A stretch of DNA of 64,000 bases, from assembly GCA_035771165.1 (NCBI GenBank), contig JAWNZC010000311.1, positions 568,501 to 632,500 on the forward strand, read 5' to 3'. The DNA is from Paragorgia papillata. Its lineage: Eukaryota > Cnidaria > Anthozoa > Scleralcyonacea > Coralliidae. The notes below the pieces were generated by a model that saw nothing but the letters and a program-made list of their open reading frames with translations, did not search any database and was not told where the DNA came from. This document shows, one piece after another, positions 35,041 to 45,722 of this stretch; the stretch's first letter is position 1, and each line of letters begins with the position of its first letter. Both the position numbers and the translations under genes were made by a program.

Positions 35041-36005
35041 GCCGCTGGTGACGGATCACTTTGATTTGTTGTGAACCTGCGAGGTTTTGACCAAAATTAC
35101 CCCCCTAGGGCTTAAAATAATCCTGAATGATCCCTTTTTAAAATGATCCCTTTTTAAAATGATACCTTTATAACGATATGCCATGAAGTATTACCCGAGC
35201 TCTGACCTGACTTCCCTTCTGTTGAAATCCCGCGAGGATCATGGCGTATGGACAAGAACAAAATGGCTTTTATTTGTCAATATATAAGGGAAACCAACGA
35301 AAATTTAGGCTCTAACAACTCCGACAGTAAGTATAAGCATTTGTTTGTTGTAATTATTTCGTAGATTAGCAATAATTAGGTAAAATTTGACGAAAACCAT
35401 CTCGGCCGAGTCAGGCAAAATCGAAGAAAATTTGCCGAGAGTTGTCGGCGAGTTGTCGGCGTTGTAATGGCAAACAGAAGTAAATATCACTCAAAATAAC
35501 TTAAAATCTGAATAGCTGACTTAAAAACGATCTTACTGATGTATTTTGGTCGTATGTTCTTGTATAATTCTGTTTTATTTTGTAAATTTCAAAATAAGTT
35601 ATATGATCGAGCGCGGGCGCACCATGGGGGGTCACAATGGGGGGTCTCAATGGAAAATCGTAAAAAAATCAATATAATATTTGCTTTTTATTGTATTGCT
35701 TCAATTTTTTCAATTTGAATTCGTGAAATGGTGCTTTTCATTTTACATGATCCAAAGTTTGGTGTAAAGTCATTTCTCGTTAAATATTTAACATTTTTTG
35801 GATTATAATAATATTACTAATAATAGTAATTAGCATAAATTAGCATAATTTGCAAAATGGGTTGTCTGACAAGACCCGAAAACCCAAAATTTGAATAGTA
35901 GAGGTAAAAACGATTCAAATGATATATTGTGGTATTATTTTTGTGTTATTATGCCATGTTAATTCACAAATTGCCAATACCACCTGCTGTGACTTGTTTT
36001 CGGAC
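35041..36005 (+). repeat. dispersed ~950-bp repeat, copy 2
   Basis: Direct-orientation match to 12277-13225, with small indels (for example a duplicated TGATCCCTTTTTAAAA near 35130). Inserted in the arm of a foldback element. Confidence 0.8.
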
Positions 36006-36449
36006 AAGACGGGAATGAGTTAAAAAAAATTCTGTACAACGAAATTTTTTAAAAATTAGCAAACATGATTTTTCCGAAAAAAAATGTTTCGTTCTACAGA
36101 ATTTTTTTAAAATCGGCCTATTGATTACTCATATTTCAAGAAAAGTTTTACTGAAAAAAAAATTGGGGGTCACCAAAGTTTTTTTCGAATTAAATTAGTT
36201 TGAAGGGTAATTGGCAGCCATTTTGAAACGTCATTGTTGCCATAGCAAAAACTGTTGGTTTTTATTTGGTAACAGTTTTTGATTGTCAGACTGTTTAGTT
36301 ATGCAGAACATTTAGTTTTATTCTTTTCTCGAATTGTTTATGTACGTGTTTTGGACGCTCAAACTTGTATTTTCCATTTTTTAAGAAACTGTATGGAGCT
36401 ACCTTAAGTAAGAGTAAGAACCGTCGTCTTGCTAGTCAAGCTGTTCTTA

Positions 36450-36548
36450 CTCAGGAAAAATCCCCAGGAGGGGAATCCACCAACCACCCCCAACCACCTC
36501 AGTTTGTCTCAGTATGTGCTCTGACCACTGAGCTACCGGGTCTCTGGT
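36450..36548 (-). repeat. tRNA-derived SINE fragment
   Basis: On the minus strand, CCAGAGACCC leads into a textbook A box (GGTAGCTCAGTGGTCAGAGC, 36518-36537), then a B-box-like GGTGGATTCCC further on. The tRNA fold is not intact, so this is a SINE head and not a tRNA gene. Confidence 0.65.
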
Positions 36549-36599
36549 GGTTGAGCGAGGTCATCTGGGATATTTATTTCGTGCTATAATTGACTGAAA

Positions 36600-37000
36600 T
36601 GCTGGCACTGCATTCTGGTAGCTGTAGTTACGAAGTGGTATTTTACGTCAACATACAAATTTAAACACGTATATAAAATGAAGCAAAGCGTGTATATTTT
36701 TATTTAATCAACTTAAAAGGTCAAGCTTTTACATCAATGGCCTATATGTGGCATCAATAAGATCTACAGTACTGGAGTGCACATGTCATCAAACTACGAT
36801 ATGTTGCACTTTGGGTTGTGCATCTACCACAAATATCTAAAAGATACAAGAAAACTGACGTTTCGAGCAAAGTGTTTATGTAACTCTACAGTCTGAGATT
36901 GATCTAGCTCTTGGAATAACTAAAAACAAAGATAGTTTTAAATTTCTACTGAATCTGTGACAACTGATTCACCTACAGTAAAGTGCTACTGAAATTCGCT
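36600..37000. other. non-coding, no recognisable feature
   Basis: Nothing supported. Confidence 0.4.
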
Positions 37001-37002
37001 GT

Positions 37003-37675
37003 TTTAACTGTTCATATTAAATTATTAAGTATTAAATTTAGTTAAATATTATTAATTCTTTAAAAGCTTTAGTCCCATGGTTAAGATTAGATCTGAGTCG
37101 TCGGATGGCAAGGGATTCTTTATAAAGCAATTATGACCAGTAGTCAGCTCTGTCGATTATTTTACAGTTTCTTAGGATAAAATCAGGTAGTATGCATTAT
37201 TTTATCCTAAGTAACTGTAAAATAATCGACAGAGCTGACCACTGCTCATTATTGCTTTATAAAGAATCTCTTGCCATCCGACGACTCTGACCTGATCTCA
37301 ACCAAGGAACTAAAGCTTTTAAGTACTGTTTAATAAACGAGCAGGAGCGTTTTATCAGATATAAATACACGAGGCGAAGCCGAGTGTTTTTATATCTGAT
37401 AAAACACGAACTGCGAGTTTATTGAACGACTTGAAAAACGAACCACTTGTTAAGTTCATTGGCGTAGTAAGTTTGAAAAATAACCTTGTCCAAGCCGAGA
37501 AAATCAAAGCTAAAGTTTATGTAAATCAGGACGTATCTTTATCACATATAAAGACACTGATTAAACATTAATTTCTTTTGAATTTTCTTCATGAATTGTT
37601 AATGAGTTTTTGAAACAATTCATAATATTTAACTATGTTTAACACTCAATAATTTAATATGAACAGTCTCGCGTT
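37003..37675. repeat. nested palindromes
   Basis: The outer arms (TGTTCATATTAAATTATTAA, complement near 37650-37672) enclose two further foldbacks: 37062-37320, with AAAGCTTTAGT ends and arms of about 115 bp through CGACAGAGCTGAC, and 37330-37440, with GATATAAA / TTTATATC arms. The second is related to 14870-15115. Confidence 0.7.
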
Positions 37676-37799
37676 TCTTCATGTATAAGTACCCCTGTAT
37701 GTAAAAATTGTAGCATTCCTGATGATCACTAAACTTTAGTCGAAATGTAGATAACACATTACAATATTCGGAGTTACCGTTGCAATCAAAATAAAAAGT

Positions 37800-38975
37800 T
37801 TACCTCCCACAGCCAGAGTAACAAGAATAAGATTTCTGCTTGCAGATGTCAGCATTATTGCCACAATACTGATTGACCCAACACCAGCCATACTTAGCAC
37901 AGTACTGCCAGCAGTAATTGCTAAGCCAGCCAGCATGATACGAACATCCTTGCAGTTCAGGAAAGAATATATCTCTGCCTAAGTATTCCTTGATGTTCTT
38001 CTGATTCATGAACTTCGCCTTATTCACCACAGACTCTTCTCCAGAATAGTAATTACTCCAATCCACCAGCAAAAAGTTGACAGTCTTTCCATTCAGTTTT
38101 CTTTTTTGGTGGCAAGCCTCTTGTGCCTCTCCTAACCACTTAGAGCAGAGTTTAGCCATATCCCAGGTACACAAACCATAACTGCCAAACGCTGATAAAT
38201 CTATAAATTCGGAATTGTTGACACATTTGGATTCTGCATTTGTAGTGATAGCAGAGCAACTTGTAGTGACTGGATTAGTGTCCCACGTAGACGCTATGAG
38301 GTAATTGCTTTGGACAAGCCAATCTGAATATCGTGGGAGATGTTTAGCTAAACTATTGTCCATGAAAATAAATATTCTCTGGTTACTTGTTACTGCTTCT
38401 TTAAGGGTAGGCCATTTGTTGTTGTGCTTGTAATAATAAGTATTCATTGCAAGTTTATGTACATTGTTCGGTGGCCAGAGTTTCAACAGGACAGCCTCAA
38501 GACTCTTGGCAATCTTGTTGCGATAATCTTGCTGTGAATTTCGATTAAAATGAATGATAACAACCTCATTGGGATTGGATTTCATCCACCCATCAATTTG
38601 CAAAAGTCCTTTCTCAATGGAACCAGCATAACCACAATTTTTTCCACTGGGGGGACAATGGCAATTCAATGCTTCATTCGTGCCATAGCAAGTGTCAATG
38701 TCAAAATAGCGTATGCCAAAGGCCAACTGTTCAGAGAAACTTTTACCATGATTACGATAAAAGCAGGAAGCAACTCCGATACCACTCCAGTAATGGAGTA
38801 TTCCATCAAATCCAGATCCAGCATTGTGACTGCCTGGAAAGGTAGCTTGGTTAATCCGTAGGTCACAGAGATCTACCAGCCCATTGCACTTGGTGGCAGC
38901 AGTTGTACTCTGCCTGTCAGTAGCTGCTAATAGGAAGAACCCAACATATAAGAAGCGTACATCTTGACTTTTCAC
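37800..38975 (-). CDS. secreted PLC-like phosphodiesterase (PI-PLC X-domain type)
   Basis: A 391-codon open frame on the minus strand. It resembles the PLC-like phosphodiesterase superfamily, which cleaves phosphodiesters such as phosphatidylinositol by a histidine-based mechanism. Visible signals: [11 protein letters not shown] with the likely catalytic His50, [13 protein letters not shown] (Asp92/Asp94 region), and EVVIIHF with His142. These are inferred from family layout. The N-terminus is hydrophobic ([11 protein letters not shown]), like a signal peptide. The last 50 residues are rich in Cys and Trp and look like a small disulfide-bonded extracellular domain. The stop is TAA at 37800-37802. 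The start is uncertain: the frame has no ATG before residue 131 (only GTG at 38975), and a good acceptor (TTCCTATTAGCAG) sits after the hydrophobic stretch. Either the first exon lies upstream or one base is missing near the out-of-frame ATG at 38962. Substrate unknown. Confidence 0.85.
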   Translation of the reverse strand: MKSQDVRFLYVGFFLLAATDRQSTTAATKCNGLVDLCDLRINQATFPGSHNAGSGFDGILHYWSGIGVASCFYRNHGKSFSEQLAFGIRYFDIDTCYGTNEALNCHCPPSGKNCGYAGSIEKGLLQIDGWMKSNPNEVVIIHFNRNSQQDYRNKIAKSLEAVLLKLWPPNNVHKLAMNTYYYKHNNKWPTLKEAVTSNQRIFIFMDNSLAKHLPRYSDWLVQSNYLIASTWDTNPVTTSCSAITTNAESKCVNNSEFIDLSAFGSYGLCTWDMAKLCSKWLGEAQEACHQKRKLNGKTVNFLLVDWSNYYSGEESVVNKAKFMNQKNIKEYLGRDIFFPELQGCSYHAGWLSNYCWQYCAKYGWCWVNQYCGNNADICKQKSYSCYSGCGR

Positions 38976-39009
38976 GATTCTGAACGAAGTTCAGCCAAAC
39001 CGCGAGCTT

Positions 39010-39017
39010 CTTTTATA
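39010..39017 (-). promoter_or_regulatory. possible TATA box of the PLC-like gene
   Basis: TATAAAAG on the minus strand, 35-42 bp upstream of the first coding base of the open frame. The position suits a TATA element only if transcription starts near 38985, which would support a single-exon 5' end. Confidence 0.35.
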
Positions 39018-39019
39018 AT

Positions 39020-40715
39020 TAACAAGGGTGAATACATAATTAGTCAGAGCAAAGGTCTGCTTCGAATCGAATCACCAAATAAAATTAACAATCAAACATT
39101 GTAACCAAAGAATTGTACATTTTCGCTTAAAAGTATATTTTACGTATAACAGGATAAAATTATATCAGTAAAAACTAACAGTAAAACCAAACGTTTTTCA
39201 TCTAGAACAGTAATCTTAACCCTGAAGTGAAGATACAAGAAGGTTATCTGATAATTGTTCAGTCACATTCTATTACTTGCAGTATTTTTTCACCAAAATT
39301 TGCAATGCAAGTTGCAAGAAAAAATTTCCCCATGTAACATTGCCTATATAGACTATACAGTAGAAGGGATTTAGTCCCATGCCTATGAAAAAGCTTTGTT
39401 TCCACGGAAATGTAAAACCAAAGTGGTTTCAAAAAGCAGGAAATTATATTTCAGAGACCTTAGATTTTCAAAAAAATTTCCGGATTCTAGATACTAGAAA
39501 AATACTCGCCATCAGACATTGCAACAGCCACGCATTGAAGTTCTAATTTCCCTAACAAAACATACTGAAAAAAAGATGCGTCGCCGCATTAATTTTATTA
39601 AAAGATGCCCAAAATTGCACTAACCAAAAAGAGAATACTTGGAGTGCTGACAGCTGTAGACTTTCGTGCTGCATGGCTTAGCCTTAGGTGAAAGCGGACT
39701 TACATGCATGGATGCTGTGTACTAATAAATTGGTTTCAAACTGAATGTTCTATTTGTCAATCGTGACATATACTAAGGCCGCAATGATACATTGTAAGGA
39801 TATAAATCGCACTTACCGAATACATTAATATTCATTAATGCGAATCAAATGCGAAGATTGTGCAACTAACTAAAACAGCCCTAAAACCATTTCCACTGGC
39901 TAACGTTGTTGTGCAAAGCAACTTTTTCTATTTTGTCTTATGAGCTCTCAGGTGGAACTAAATAGAAATCTATTCGATTTTAACAATAAAAATGTCACTT
40001 CGTCGGCCTTAGTCAAAACATTGAAATATTAGTAAGGAAAAACTATTTTTCCAACAAGCAAGTTCTCAACAGTGTCAGGGGAACTTATCAGGATGGTGTA
40101 AAAATGGCGTATCTATGATGTATATTTTGGGCATGTGCATTGAAGAGAGGAGGACAAGTTTTCATACAAGTTGGACATCTGGTAGATTTACTATTCTGTG
40201 CTCAAAATATAAGAAGTTACATATTCAAAATTACCGTAAAATGCACACACTATGGGCTGTTACACCTTGAAATTGGGGTGCCTGAGTTATACAAGAAGCA
40301 TTGAATTTAAAATAAGTGTAATTATTTAAAATAAGTGTATAGATGGACAAATTCTTTAACAGACATTATAAACAGAGCTTCTAGTTCAATAAATATTGTT
40401 ATTGATCCTAATGCACTATTTTAAACAATTTAATGTTAAGCAATAGAATACCATTCTGAAAAAAAATAATTAATTTTTTATCAGTTCACAAACAAGATTT
40501 CTTTTCCTCATTTATGCCCACTAATAACTATATATACTGTATACTATTCTATTGCGATTCGTTTTTCATTTTCTTTATCAAATTTAATGACAAAAAAACA
40601 AAAAAAAACTTGTCACGATAAATTGCAAGCTTAAAAATTGAAAAGAATAATTTTAAATGTCGAAATATAAAGGCAAAGCGATTTATTACTTTGAAAGCGT
40701 TGTTACGCTTTCTGT
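39020..40715. other. non-coding, no recognisable feature
   Basis: A+T-rich. A donor-like GGTAAGTGCG on the minus strand near 39815 could end a short 5' exon of the PLC-like gene, but I cannot support a coding exon there. Confidence 0.4.
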
Positions 40716-40921
40716 ACTAAGTGTGATATTTGAATATTTATCCTCAGTGCACGTGCAGGAGACAAAAGAGATACTCATTAGGGGTCATTAAGGGGATTAA
40801 GCGCTTAGGTAAGTCAAGGCGAGGTAATTAGCAGTGTTACCATAGAAAGAATATTTCGCGAGCCGTGTATTAAAATAAGATATTTATTTAATGATTCAAA
40901 CATGTACATATAAAAAAAGTT

Positions 40922-41227
40922 TTAGTAAGGCCTGCTTCTTAGATTATGTTTAAGTGTTTTTATTTTAAAAGTAGCATGATAGTCTTTCTTGTCCTCTGAC
41001 GATAATTGTGATACATCTTCTTTTGTCATAGGTAAATATTTTGATCTAGTCATCATTAGATGGTGTTCATACTCTTCTCTTTCATCTGGAGTCATCTTTG
41101 CCAAGTCGCTTTCTTTCCAATCCGAAGAGCTTTCCCAGTTATGAAAGAAATTATCTTTAAGCGTCGGTTGTTCAACTTTTGGAGGCGGTGTTAGAAAATA
41201 GGTTTTAGGTGTAGCAGGCAAATCCAA
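40922..41227 (-). CDS. charged ORF of the element (right copy)
   Basis: Identical to 26666-26971. 101 codons, with motifs LTPPPKVEQPT, DWKESDLAKMTPDEREEYEH and a basic end. No ATG at the start, so probably a 3' exon. Function unknown. Confidence 0.4.
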   Translation of the reverse strand: MDLPATPKTYFLTPPPKVEQPTLKDNFFHNWESSSDWKESDLAKMTPDEREEYEHHLMMTRSKYLPMTKEDVSQLSSEDKKDYHATFKIKTLKHNLRSRPY

Positions 41228-41622
41228 GGAAGATCATCAGTTTCTTGCTTTATCTTCGGTGTCAAGTGAAGATATAGTGAGCAATGACGTTTAAATTTAA
41301 TGATCTTTATTCAACAAATGTACGAGATATTGCAACTTACGGTGCCATGGCTTAATTTTGAGACAAAGCCACTTTCAACCACTGTCCACCTAAAAATGAA
41401 ACCGAGCAAAGCGTTTGTTAGTAAATACATGTTTTTACAATTCGTATAGCGATCCTTCTCTCTCGACTGCTCCAATTCGAATGAATCTCGCTGAATGGAA
41501 CATAGCCTGTGTAGCCGACGCTGGGGATTGGGACGGACAGTGAAAGGAGCGCCTGCAGGCACCCATTGTTACACTCGCAATCTGTTGGTTGACATGCTAA
41601 TGACCTATCAATCAAAGAGAGT

Positions 41623-41859
41623 TTGAATTTCCGCTGCAGACGTTGGCAAAGAAGAGCTTTTCGAAAATGTACCTTGCATAGTAGAAGGAAACGAGCTCAA
41701 AATAAACTGAAATTAATTGAGAAGAGAGTGGCCATAAGAGAACTGCATGTGCATCCGAAGGAAAATGTTTGTTCGCAAGACGTGGCTCCTTCAGCGACTT
41801 CGGCTAAACGGCGAGTAACTGAATTGTCTGACATTGGCTTGAGCAAAAACATCATTTAG
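41623..41859 (+). CDS. small basic ORF of the element
   Basis: 78 codons rich in Arg and Lys (RRWQRRAFRKC, SRRKRAQNKLK). The left copy at 26013-26270 has one T fewer in a run near its end and so a different C-terminus. It begins after an acceptor-like AAAGAGAG. Coding status is uncertain and the family unknown. Confidence 0.3.
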   Translation: MNFRCRRWQRRAFRKCTLHSRRKRAQNKLKLIEKRVAIRELHVHPKENVCSQDVAPSATSAKRRVTELSDIGLSKNII

Positions 41860-43037
41860 AATTTCTTACACTCGCATTTGATTCGAATCAGTGGGATCTA
41901 CTCAGGCGTACTTCCCCTGCTGCATTGGCCATCAGCGCCAGTTGTCGGTGGAGAATAAAATTCGCTTTTAAATTTAACTCAATATTATTGATATGCCTGC
42001 GAATTGTCGCGATTATATTTATATTGATCGTCATAGTCGTTACATAAACATGTTTTATAACTACGAAAATAATCTGTCTGAGCTTTCTGTAACCCACTCA
42101 ACATAAATTGTTTAATTATTTTAAAGATTTCGCACTCAAATTTAATTTGCAGTGAACACTATTAACCGTAAGCCAGCCAAGATATAGCAACAGACGAATA
42201 ATATGATGTTGTCAGACGCTGACACAGTGAACATATACCACACAAATTCCTGAATCAAGAAAGCACTTTGATACTCATGCTCATTCATATCTGTGCTATT
42301 TTATTTAATTATAGATACGTGTTTTTAAACGGAGTAAATATTCGATGGCAACCTCCAAATTAATTAAGCTATTTAGCTCCTAATTTTGGCATGTTGTTAC
42401 CAGGCCCCTTCCCGGACGTATGTTAGCTAGACAAAAAGTCGATTTTATAGAAGCGACGGATTTCGTATATGACGTAGGCAATTTTATGACGTAAAATAAA
42501 ATGAAAATTGGTGAAATTTAGGAGTATGGGATTGTTTGAACTTGGAAAACCACGAGTTAACGAACGAACTCACGTCGGACTCTGGAAAACTCTTAATTTT
42601 TAGTCGATATTGAAGTGATTTTACAGCCTTTGTTTTCAAAGCTGGACAACATCGCATCGTTTCAGAGGTGTGTATTTAATTTTAATATGTTTTTGTATTG
42701 TTATTGCCTTGGCTTTCAACCAATCTCTTGTTTTGTGTGTCATTTAATACATACTAATACTTGAAACTGGGCTTTTACGACATGTAATCGACCTATAAGT
42801 TGCCAGTAAACTGGGCTTTTAGTTGCTATCAATAAATATCTGTTGAGTTTCTGTTGCCATTTAAATTTGTGTGTCATTTAATACATACTAATACCTGCAT
42901 TAAAAGTGAAGATTAATGCAATTTTACAGACAGTTGTTTTCTTCTATTTTGTAGGTATATTGGATTTATTCGTGTGAGTTCAGTGATTGTTCCCACACTG
43001 TCACAGGAGCCATTCTGTTCACACCAGTGGGTATCAT

Positions 43038-43175
43038 ATAATCCAAATTGTATAACGAAGCCGTGGTGCTCGTTGGAAACAAACCAAGCGATACCGTGGT
43101 GGTCGCTAAATTCAAATTATATAACGAAGCCGTGGTGCTCGTTTGAAACAAACCAAGCGATACCGTGGTGGTCGC
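43038..43175 (+). repeat. 68-bp tandem duplication inside the element
   Basis: ATAACGAAGCCGTGGTGCTC and the following ACCAAGCGATACCGTGGTGG occur twice in a row, with the two units differing at one or two bases. Identical in the inverted copy (24719-24855). Confidence 0.85.
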
Positions 43176-43422
43176 TAAAATACAAACAAAGGCATAGTGT
43201 GTGCCTGCAAAAACCAAACGTAGCAAGCCAAAGGTACTGTAAGACCTTGTACTTGAAATATAACAAACAATCAAATCATGGGAGTAACAATTGAGCAATA
43301 CCGTGCCCAAATTGGTGCACACAATAACATCAAACTGAATTCCACTTGCCTTCCAAGCAACATTTGTTGTATTCAGTTAGTATTAATATTTATGTTATTT
43401 CAGTTGGTATTCACATGCAATT

Positions 43423-44091
43423 ATGATATTAATATTGATAATATTATACAGTTTAAACACCAGATATTGTTTCCCAACAAAGAATTTGACACAACTATGT
43501 AAAATTTTGAGTCAACTGATAGTATTGTTTACCGAAATGTCAGGCTATATTGTGTATGTACCACTATTGTTGCGAATAGAAAATGATGTGGAAGACAATC
43601 CTGGGCCCACAGTATACGATGTTGTTGACCCAATCAAAACAGTATGTGCTGATTGTAGCCAAGGTGATACAAGAAAATTTGGGCAAAATGCAGGTAAACA
43701 ATGTGTTGCCATGTGTTTGACTGCGGTACTGCATAAACAAATAAAAAATGTTAACGAATGGGATTCATCATTTTTAAATGCTATATTGTGCACTGGAAAT
43801 AGCCTTTATGGTTGGATAAGCCATTCTATTAATAAACGTTACTTGCTTTTAACTGATTTGCCAGAAATGGTTTCAGTTTTTAATAAAATTTATCATTTGC
43901 AATACAGTAACCCATTTGCTGGTCACTTGTTTATGGCAACTAACAATTTACCTTACTATTCGTTGGAAAGTGCTCTCAATCATCTGTTTTGTAATTCTCC
44001 ATTGAACTATCAATATTGCCTGTTGACTATTGATTGTAACACTGTTGCAATTTTGAAAACACCTGATGAGAATAACAACCAAACACTTTAA
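43423..44091 (+). CDS. protease-like protein with N-terminal 2A-like motif
   Basis: Open frame of 222 codons. The best start is the ATG at 43537 (residue 39), giving a 24-residue leader that ends exactly in DVEDNPGP (43585-43608), the 2A-like StopGo consensus at which ribosomes release after Gly and resume at Pro. Downstream, SQGDTRKFGQNAGKQCVAMCL looks like the catalytic-Cys region of OTU or C76-type cysteine proteases found in large mobile elements (Cys94 of the open frame). It is followed by LNAILCTGNSLY and LLLTDLPEMVS, blocks typical of the same proteins. A distal catalytic His is not evident, so the domain may be partial or end in another exon. The leader contains a hydrophobic VYVPLLL. 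The left copy breaks off after DSSFL. Confidence 0.65.
   Translation: MILILIILYSLNTRYCFPTKNLTQLCKILSQLIVLFTEMSGYIVYVPLLLRIENDVEDNPGPTVYDVVDPIKTVCADCSQGDTRKFGQNAGKQCVAMCLTAVLHKQIKNVNEWDSSFLNAILCTGNSLYGWISHSINKRYLLLTDLPEMVSVFNKIYHLQYSNPFAGHLFMATNNLPYYSLESALNHLFCNSPLNYQYCLLTIDCNTVAILKTPDENNNQTL
43585..43608 (+). other. 2A-like ribosome-skipping motif (DVEDNPGP)
   Basis: Eight codons encode Asp-Val-Glu-Asp-Asn-Pro-Gly-Pro, matching the D(V/I)ExNPGP consensus at every fixed position, in frame, 17-24 residues after a Met. An identical motif lies at 24286-24309 on the minus strand. Confidence 0.85.
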
Positions 44092-44420
44092 TTGATACAT
44101 TTCCAACTAAATTTGGTAAAAGGACCAAAGATTTTCGAAGGATGGTTTAAATATACGAGGGATCCAACCCCAAGGATTACAAAAAGTGGCTGATACATGT
44201 ATACGCCATACCTTGATTTGCTGCTGTCTAAATAATTTTATCTTGCCTAAACAAGAACAAATAACAACCAAACACTTTGATTGATACATTTTCAACTAAA
44301 TTTGATAAAAAGAGCAAAGATTTTCGAAGGAAGGTTTAAATATACAAGCAATTCAAGGATTACAAAAAGTGGCTGATACATGTGTACGCCATGCCATGAT
44401 TTGCTGCTGTCTAAATAATT
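44072..44420 (+). repeat. ~190-bp tandem duplication
   Basis: AATAACAACCAAACACTTT starts both units (about 44071 and 44261). Both include AAGATTTTCGAAGGA, then GTGGCTGATACATGT and TTTGCTGCTGTCTAAATAA. The first unit overlaps the end of the protease-like ORF. Confidence 0.85.
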
Positions 44421-44704
44421 TTGGAAATTTTTTTTGTCTCAAATTTTATTATCCCACGGCATGCCCTACCATTATAAAGTAATTACGATAAGCATTAAGC
44501 GATTGTAATAGACACCATTTCCATTCTTAAAACATAACTTTGATAACCTCTGCTTGCCTCATTTGCTTGACACTTGCAAAATCTAACTAAGTTCATGTTT
44601 CCCCAAATGAAAACATGCGGCACAAAAACAAATGACTCTGTAGAAAATTTCAGTGAACTTTTTTATCTCAATAAACTAATTGAGATATTTCTTTTAATTT
44701 TAAA

Positions 44705-45722
44705 GGCAACCCCGTCCTTGATTGCTACTTGCATAATGTAACAGAAGTCCGAAAAGCCACTTCATCAAACAAGCGATATTTTAACTGCATTGTGCAGTCT
44801 AAACAAAAACCGATGAGGGCAGTTTGCTACTCCCCAGAGAAGCGAACTGAACTCAAAACCGTCGCGACAGCAAAGAGCCCCATCAAGATGAAAAATTTCA
44901 GGCAACAGAATGATGATGATCTAATTATAACTAAATGGACTAATATCACACCATTAGATCAAGACAAAATCTCATTCCCTTATTCGGAAGATTTGGCTGC
45001 AAGCACCAGTGGCCAGCCAATTAGCTTATCAGCAATCCATAACCTTGCTGGTGAGCAGTTGATCTCCATCAAAGGTTACAACACAGTTTTCGGGAAAAAC
45101 CAAAAAGCAGGAACTAATCGTAAGAGATAATACCGCCTGGGTAAAGGTCGTCCTCTGGGGAAATCATGTGGATTCACTCCAACTAAATAAAACGTACATT
45201 TTTAAAAATCTCAGAGTGAAAGTCACAAAATACGAGCGCTATTTGAATACCCCACGGAATGATGAATTCACTGCAACCAAATGTGAAGAGTTCACCACCC
45301 CTCTTGTACCAGTAGAAGAAGATGTAAACACCATGTCAACCTTCCATGGCCGCATCCTTGGCATACAGACAGCCACCAAATCTTTGGTTTGTCTAGGCTG
45401 TAACAAAAAATCTGTCGAAGTAGCTGGGAACAAAGCTGTTTGCCAGTCGTGTGGCCTTTCCCAGTCTGCAAAAGCATGTGCTACCTGCTGGTTGGCCCGA
45501 GTCCTTGTAAGACCAGATGATTCGTCACGAAACCTACGCCTTGTTTTGCCCAATGAAATGATAGAACGGTGCATTTCCATCACTGGTTCTACAGTGAAAC
45601 TACCCGAAGTTACCGAGGAAGGGTTAGTCTTGTCCATTCTGGATTCTTCTGCAAAAAAGTTTAAAATAACCTTTGACAATATCAATTATATGGTTACTGA
45701 TATTTCAGTTTCACAAGACTAA
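44705..45722 (+). pseudogene. RPA-like single-strand DNA-binding protein, frameshifted
   Basis: The frame opens after an acceptor-like TTTTAAAG at 44704. The first part reads VLDCYLHNVTEVRKA, YFNCIVQSKQ and MRAVCYSPEKR, the first OB-fold pattern of transposon-borne RPA proteins. It runs to a stop at 45130. One extra base near 45105 separates it from the next block, ELIVRDNTAWVKVVLWGNHV (second OB fold), LNKTYIFKNLRVKV, then CLGCNKK and CQSCGLS, the four Cys of an RPA zinc ribbon. The frame ends at TAA in 45720-45722. RPA-like proteins coat single-stranded DNA during replication or strand transfer. The single-base break suggests a recently inactivated copy or a sequencing error. Confidence 0.75.

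Larger units (their letters stand above)
34648..36407. mobile_element. TTAA foldback broken by nested insertions
   Basis: The left part (ATGGAAAATACAAGTTTGAG at 34650) and right part (ending CTACCTTAA at 36407) are the inverted arms of the family whose intact copy lies at 56984-57657. Two insertions interrupt it: the hairpin element at 34730-34830 and the ~950-bp dispersed repeat at 35041-36005. Confidence 0.85.
40719..45722 (+). mobile_element. mobile element: 2A leader, protease-like and RPA-like genes
   Basis: The left terminus (AAGTGTGATATTTGAATATT) is fixed by the second copy at 24117-27174, which ends at the same base. The right end is not defined; I set it at the end of the RPA-like gene. 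From left to right it holds a minus-strand charged ORF, a plus-strand basic ORF, a short direct repeat, the 2A/protease-like ORF, a 190-bp duplication, and an RPA-like gene. OTU-type proteases and RPA-like proteins are known accessories of some Helitron-like (Helentron) elements, but no Rep or helicase is seen here, so the class is open. Confidence 0.7.
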
